9,312 nt of DNA. Origin: an uncultured Clostridia bacterium. GTDB taxonomy: Bacteria > Bacillota > Clostridia > Oscillospirales > Oscillospiraceae. Within the stretch, counting starts at the first letter, position 1. Every line of letters begins with the position of its first letter. The position numbers and the translations under genes were made by a program. This document shows positions 6,497 to 9,312 of the stretch, piece after piece. The notes under the pieces were generated by a model. It was given only the letters and a program-made list of their open reading frames with translations, was not told the origin of the DNA and searched no databases. Location: NCBI GenBank assembly GCA_946011705.1, contig CAMGCA010000060.1, forward strand, positions 1 through 9,312, given 5' to 3'.

Positions 6497-7512
6497 TGCT
6501 GAATTTCTGCACGTTATTTGACAGCTACTATTTGGACAAGGGGATTGCACTGTACCGCTCTCTGGAGCAGGTCAGCGATGATTTTACGCTGTACATTTTC
6601 TGCTTTGACGACAAGGCCTATGAGATTCTGCGGGAAATGGGACTTACTCACGCGGTGATTCTGCACCACAGCTGCTTTGAGACACCGGAGCTGCTGGAAA
6701 AAAAGGCGGAACGCTCCAAGGCGGAATACTGCTGGACGTGTACCTCTGTTACCATTGAATATGTGCTGGACAACTATCCCGTGGACAGCTGCACCTATCT
6801 GGACTCGGATCTGTATTTCTACAGGGATCCCCAGGTGCTGTTTGATGAGATTAACGGGGCTGGGGCGGATGTGACGATTGTGGAGCACCGGTTCAAGGAT
6901 GATGCCTACGGACGAAAGCTGGAGCAGAGAAACGGGAAATACTGCGTGGAGTTTAATTATTTCCGAAATAACGACAATGCCCGCCGGGTGTTGTCGTGGT
7001 GGAAAGAGAAATGCCTGGAATGGTGCTATGACATCCCGGAACCGGATCGGATGGGAGATCAGAAATATCTCAATCAGTTTACCACTCTGTTCTCCGGGGT
7101 CCATGAGCTGCAGCATCTGGGGGGCGGCACGGCACCGTGGAATCTGGAGCAATATGGCATCGTTTCCCGGGATGGAACGAATATCGTCATGTCGGATGCT
7201 GCCGGAAAGAAATTCCCGCTGGTATTCTATCATTTCCAGAATATCCGCTACCTGCCGGGACACCGGGTGAATCTCAAATCGCAGACCCATGACAAAAAGC
7301 TGAAATATGCCATCTATATTCCCTATCTGATGGAGATTGAGGATATTCGCAAACAGTTGATAGAGCGTTACGGTATGGATTTCAGCCCAAAGAAACTGGT
7401 ACGCTCCAGCAACCCGATTGTGGGCTTTCTACAGAGACATTTTGCCGCCTTCAAGGTGCGCATGGCGTCGGACGTGGTGAATTTGGAGAAATTGCCCGAC
7501 TATTTGCGGTGA
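6493..7512 (+). CDS. GT-A fold glycosyltransferase, family-8-like
   Basis: 339 residues with no signal peptide or membrane helix. The N-terminus, NFCTLFDSYYLDKGIALYRSL, is the typical opening beta-strand and helix of GT8-like nucleotide-diphospho-sugar transferases. A DxD metal and nucleotide-sugar motif sits at D104-S105-D106 in TYLDSDLYFYRDP. It is followed by FNYFRNN (about 154-160), GDQKYLNQF (188-196), GGGTAPWNLEQY (210-221) and FYHFQN (245-250), which plausibly line the acceptor and metal site. It probably transfers one sugar of the repeat unit in the cytoplasm; donor, acceptor and linkage cannot be read from the sequence. Two adjacent ATGs (6493 and 6496) are possible starts, differing by one methionine; the first overlaps the upstream stop. 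Only 14 bases separate it from the next gene. Confidence 0.83.
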   Translation: MMLNFCTLFDSYYLDKGIALYRSLEQVSDDFTLYIFCFDDKAYEILREMGLTHAVILHHSCFETPELLEKKAERSKAEYCWTCTSVTIEYVLDNYPVDSCTYLDSDLYFYRDPQVLFDEINGAGADVTIVEHRFKDDAYGRKLEQRNGKYCVEFNYFRNNDNARRVLSWWKEKCLEWCYDIPEPDRMGDQKYLNQFTTLFSGVHELQHLGGGTAPWNLEQYGIVSRDGTNIVMSDAAGKKFPLVFYHFQNIRYLPGHRVNLKSQTHDKKLKYAIYIPYLMEIEDIRKQLIERYGMDFSPKKLVRSSNPIVGFLQRHFAAFKVRMASDVVNLEKLPDYLR

Positions 7513-7526
7513 CGGAGGGCATTTGA

Positions 7527-7862
7527 ATGCGGTTGGGCATTGTAGAATTGTATTGCGGCACCTCCGGCCAGAAGGGCTTCTACAACAGTCAGGAGCTGGG
7601 CCTTGCCCGTGCTATGAAGCCGCTGGGCTATGAGCCGGTTGTATTCTATCCCGGCAAAGGCCTGAGCCAGCCAGAGGAGGAGCTGACCCCGGATGGGATT
7701 ACTGTTGTCCGGGTTCCCGCAAAAGCGGTGGGTGTCCACGGGCGGTACGACTGGAACATCCTGCTGGAATACGGCGTGGAAGCGGTGCAGATCGGCAGCG
7801 ACAATCAGATCTTCGCCCCGGAGTTGATTCGGTTCTGTGACCGGCATGGAATTCTGGCTTAG
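7527..7862 (+). CDS. N-terminal fragment of the interrupted glycosyltransferase
   Basis: If the amber codon stops translation, this 111-residue peptide is made from the well-placed start at 7527. It covers only part of the N-terminal, acceptor-binding Rossmann domain of a GT-B enzyme: the glycine-containing first loop (CGTSGQKGFYNSQE), VVFYPGKG, and VQIGSDNQIFAPELIRF. It lacks the whole donor site and should have no transferase activity alone. Confidence 0.5.
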   Translation: MRLGIVELYCGTSGQKGFYNSQELGLARAMKPLGYEPVVFYPGKGLSQPEEELTPDGITVVRVPAKAVGVHGRYDWNILLEYGVEAVQIGSDNQIFAPELIRFCDRHGILA

Positions 7863-7901
7863 AATTATCTTGGCTCCACGGGCAGCGACGCGGGAAATCC
7901 T

Positions 7902-8651
7902 GTGAAAGCCTTCCTGATGGGGCTGCTCTACCGCCGGAACCTGCGGGCCTACCGAACCCACAAGTGCTTCGCCAAGACCCCTGCGGTGGCCAGACAGCTG
8001 GCGCAGCTGGGGATTCCTGATGTACAGGTGGCCCCGGTGGGGCTTGATCTGTCGGTGATCCCGGAGGTCAAAGAATCGACAGAAGCTTTGCGGGAAACGC
8101 GGAACCTCCCCGCGGATAAGACGATTCTGCTGTTTGTGGGCAGATTGGATGAATACAAGCGTCCGCTGGAAGCGTTGCGGCTGCTGAGCAAGCTGCCCGG
8201 AGCGGTGCTGGTGATGATCGGCACAGGCTCCATGGACGCGGAGGTGGAGCGGGAGGCCCGCAATCTGGGCGTCTGGGATGCCGTGATCCGCATTGCCCGG
8301 CTGCCCAATGACCAGGTGCAGCGGTATTATGCTGCCTGTGATTATTATGTAAACTTCAATGATCATGAGATATTTGGTATGAGCCTTTTGGAGGCCATGT
8401 ATCAGGACTGCGCGGTGCTGGCCTGCCGCGCTCCGGGGCCGGACTTCATCATTGAGGATGGCGTTTCCGGGTTTCTGGTGGAGAACACCGATGCCATGGC
8501 GGCGCTTGCCCGCAGTGGTGTCCGTCCAGTCCCCGGCGCGGCAAGGAAACGGATTTTGGAGCACTTTGTTTGGACAAACACCGCAAAGCAATTTGACGAA
8601 TGGCTGACAGAAGCCAACGGGAGAAGAGAAAATGGGACAGATCAAGGTTGA
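7902..8651 (+). CDS. C-terminal fragment of the interrupted glycosyltransferase (possible restart)
   Basis: A possible re-initiation product of 249 residues starting at GTG 7902, in frame with the upstream piece and 39 bases past the amber codon. The GTG has only a weak GGGA 6 bases ahead, and an alternative ATG lies at 7917. The piece keeps the linker helix, the whole nucleotide-sugar-binding domain and the E-x7-E motif, but lacks the first Rossmann strands that complete the GT-B cleft. The start may be an artefact of the split; the protein-coding character of the frame is clear. Confidence 0.55.
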   Translation: MKAFLMGLLYRRNLRAYRTHKCFAKTPAVARQLAQLGIPDVQVAPVGLDLSVIPEVKESTEALRETRNLPADKTILLFVGRLDEYKRPLEALRLLSKLPGAVLVMIGTGSMDAEVEREARNLGVWDAVIRIARLPNDQVQRYYAACDYYVNFNDHEIFGMSLLEAMYQDCAVLACRAPGPDFIIEDGVSGFLVENTDAMAALARSGVRPVPGAARKRILEHFVWTNTAKQFDEWLTEANGRRENGTDQG

Positions 8652-9228
8652 GAAAAATGTGGGCGGCATTGCCGGGCTGTGCGTCATCACCCCCGCCGTC
8701 CACGGTGATGACCGGGGCTACTTTATGGAAACCTACAGCCAGCGGGATATGGCGGAAGCGGGACTGGATATCACCTTTGTACAGGACAACCAGTCCATGA
8801 GCGCCAAGGGCGTCCTGCGGGGGCTTCACTACCAGATCAACTATCCCCAGACCAAGCTGGTGCGGGTGATCCGGGGCGCGGTGTTTGACGTGGCGGTGGA
8901 TCTGCGGCCCGGCTCGGAAACCTACGGAAAATGGTACGGAATCGAGCTGACGGCGGAAAACAAGAAGCAGTTCCTGATCCCTCAGGGCTTTGCCCATGGG
9001 TTCCTGGTGCTCAGTGACGAGGCGGAGTTCTGCTACAAGTGTGACGATTTTTACCATCCTAATGACGAGGGCGGCATCGCCTGGAACGATCCGACTATCG
9101 GTATCCTCTGGCCCGGGGTGGAGGGCACCTATCGGGGCAGCGCCAGCGCCGAGGGCTACTGTTTGGACGGAACACCCCTGAAGCTGAGTCAGAAGGATCA
9201 GCTTCTGCCGGTATTGGGGAAACATTGA
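8632..9228 (+). CDS. rmlC: dTDP-4-dehydrorhamnose 3,5-epimerase
   Basis: Epimerises C3 and C5 of dTDP-4-keto-6-deoxyglucose, the third step to dTDP-L-rhamnose. A cupin of 198 residues with the RmlC pattern throughout: HGDDRGYFMETY (24-35), QDNQSMSAKGVLRGLHYQ with catalytic-base candidate H66, TKLVRVIRGAVFDVAVDLR, FLIPQGFAHGF (about 114-124), EFCYKCDDFYHP with catalytic tyrosine candidate Y135, IAWNDP and LSQKDQ with D189, the likely partner of H66. It is slightly longer than the common 180-190 residues, with the extra length between WPGVEG and LSQKD. The start overlaps the glycosyltransferase end by 20 bases, and a GGGAG lies 8 bases before the ATG. RmlA, RmlB and RmlD are not visible here; a hairpin region follows. 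Confidence 0.95.
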   Translation: MGQIKVEKNVGGIAGLCVITPAVHGDDRGYFMETYSQRDMAEAGLDITFVQDNQSMSAKGVLRGLHYQINYPQTKLVRVIRGAVFDVAVDLRPGSETYGKWYGIELTAENKKQFLIPQGFAHGFLVLSDEAEFCYKCDDFYHPNDEGGIAWNDPTIGILWPGVEGTYRGSASAEGYCLDGTPLKLSQKDQLLPVLGKH

Positions 9229-9263
9229 CCGACTCAGCGTGACAAGCCGATAAATTGGAATTT

Positions 9264-9279
9264 GTGGGGATGCCCCCAC
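9264..9279 (+). repeat. Small GC-rich hairpin, alternative partner of the downstream hairpin
   Basis: GTGGGG (9264-9269) can pair with CCCCAC (9274-9279) around a 4-base loop, 35 bases after the rmlC stop. The right arm is also the left arm of the larger hairpin at 9274-9306, so only one of the two structures can form at a time. Confidence 0.5.
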
Positions 9280-9306
9280 GGGCAATGCGAGCCTTCGCCC
9301 GTGGGG
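9274..9306 (+). terminator. Candidate terminator hairpin after rmlC
   Basis: CCCCACGGGC (9274-9283) and GCCCGTGGGG (9297-9306) form a perfect 10-bp stem with 9 G-C pairs and a 13-base loop. It lies 45 bases after the rmlC stop. The window ends 6 bases later (TAGTCT), so the U tract required of an intrinsic terminator cannot be confirmed. It could instead be a dispersed palindromic repeat or part of a structured RNA leader of a following gene. Confidence 0.45.
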
Positions 9307-9312
9307 TAGTCT

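Larger units (their letters stand above)
7527..8651 (+). pseudogene. GT4-like glycosyltransferase interrupted by an in-frame amber codon
   Basis: One reading frame of 374 codons plus the terminal TGA is broken only by TAG at 7860-7862 (codon 112). Both sides are in the same frame and look like one continuous GT-B enzyme. The N-terminal half begins MRLGIVELYCGTSGQKGFYNSQE, and the C-terminal donor domain has LFVGRLDEYKRP (about 202-213, with R206 and K211) and the E-x7-E motif E281...E289 in HEIFGMSLLEAM. The sequence straight after the stop, NYLGSTGS, still reads as family-like protein, so little else has decayed. GGAGGG lies 7 bases before the ATG. The last 20 bases overlap the rmlC start. 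The simplest reading is a recent point nonsense change (for example CAG to TAG) or a sequencing error; readthrough or a split two-peptide enzyme is less likely. Confidence 0.75.

Noticed and set aside
6698..6704. Run of seven A giving an A-AAA-AAG slippery heptamer in phase within the GT-A glycosyltransferase
   Set aside because: The sequence fits the -1 frameshift heptamer, but the -1 frame ends about 18 codons later. I saw no stimulatory Shine-Dalgarno or stem nearby, and the zero frame gives a full-length family member.
7860..7862. Amber codon as a pyrrolysine or reassigned sense codon
   Set aside because: Nothing in the window supports a Pyl system, the gene is not a methylamine methyltransferase, and TAG ends the aminotransferase at its normal length, so TAG seems to act as a stop here.
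7500..8690. Long minus-strand frame of 396 codons opposite the interrupted glycosyltransferase
   Set aside because: It mirrors the codon bias of a GC-rich sense gene, has a Q/H/R-rich low-sense translation with no domain or start signal, and the plus-strand frame has clear GT4 motifs.

Overview
The window is a tightly packed, entirely plus-strand piece of a cell-surface polysaccharide (capsule, exopolysaccharide or wall glycan) biosynthesis cluster. Gene spacing of -20 to about +80 bases, strong AGGAG-type ribosome binding sites, high but uneven GC and the best-matching protein families suggest a GC-rich Clostridia-class Firmicute, plausibly a gut Oscillospiraceae-like organism. The taxonomic call is inference; no rRNA or marker gene is present.

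Layout. Bases 1-1040 hold the C-terminal part of a polytopic membrane protein cut by the left edge. Bases 1056-3346 hold two nucleotide-sugar genes whose ends overlap by 4 bases: a ManC-type mannose-1-phosphate guanylyltransferase with a C-terminal cupin, and a class I ManA mannose-6-phosphate isomerase. They lead toward GDP-mannose. Bases 3430-4947 encode an unusual membrane-anchored WecG/TagA/CpsF (GT26) glycosyltransferase, with the N-terminal half of a polyisoprenyl-phosphate sugar phosphotransferase fused in front. Bases 4970-6496 encode an FdtB/QdtB-like sugar aminotransferase and an FdtA/QdtA-like dTDP-sugar 3,4-ketoisomerase, together the signature of a 3-amino-3,6-dideoxyhexose. Bases 6493-7512 encode a GT-A fold glycosyltransferase. 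Bases 7527-8651 carry a GT4-like glycosyltransferase split by one in-frame amber codon at 7860-7862. Bases 8632-9228 encode RmlC, dTDP-4-dehydrorhamnose 3,5-epimerase. The last 84 bases contain two mutually exclusive GC-rich hairpins, possibly a terminator or attenuator.

How the genes fit together. ManA and ManC supply GDP-mannose or a derivative. RmlC and the FdtA-like protein would compete for the same intermediate, dTDP-4-keto-6-deoxyglucose, sending it to L-rhamnose or to a 3-amino-3,6-dideoxysugar. The glycosyltransferases would assemble the lipid-linked repeat unit, and the leading membrane protein may act in polymerisation or lipid-linked sugar transfer. RmlA, RmlB, RmlD, phosphomannomutase, the initiating phosphoglycosyltransferase and the N-acyltransferase expected after FdtB are not in this window.

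The points most worth a second look are the domain-swap fusion at 3430-4947, the amber-interrupted glycosyltransferase, and the replacement of a normally conserved active-site histidine in the FdtA-like protein. I see no tRNA, rRNA, CRISPR array, insertion sequence or convincing internal promoter, and no gene-free stretch longer than about 85 bases.
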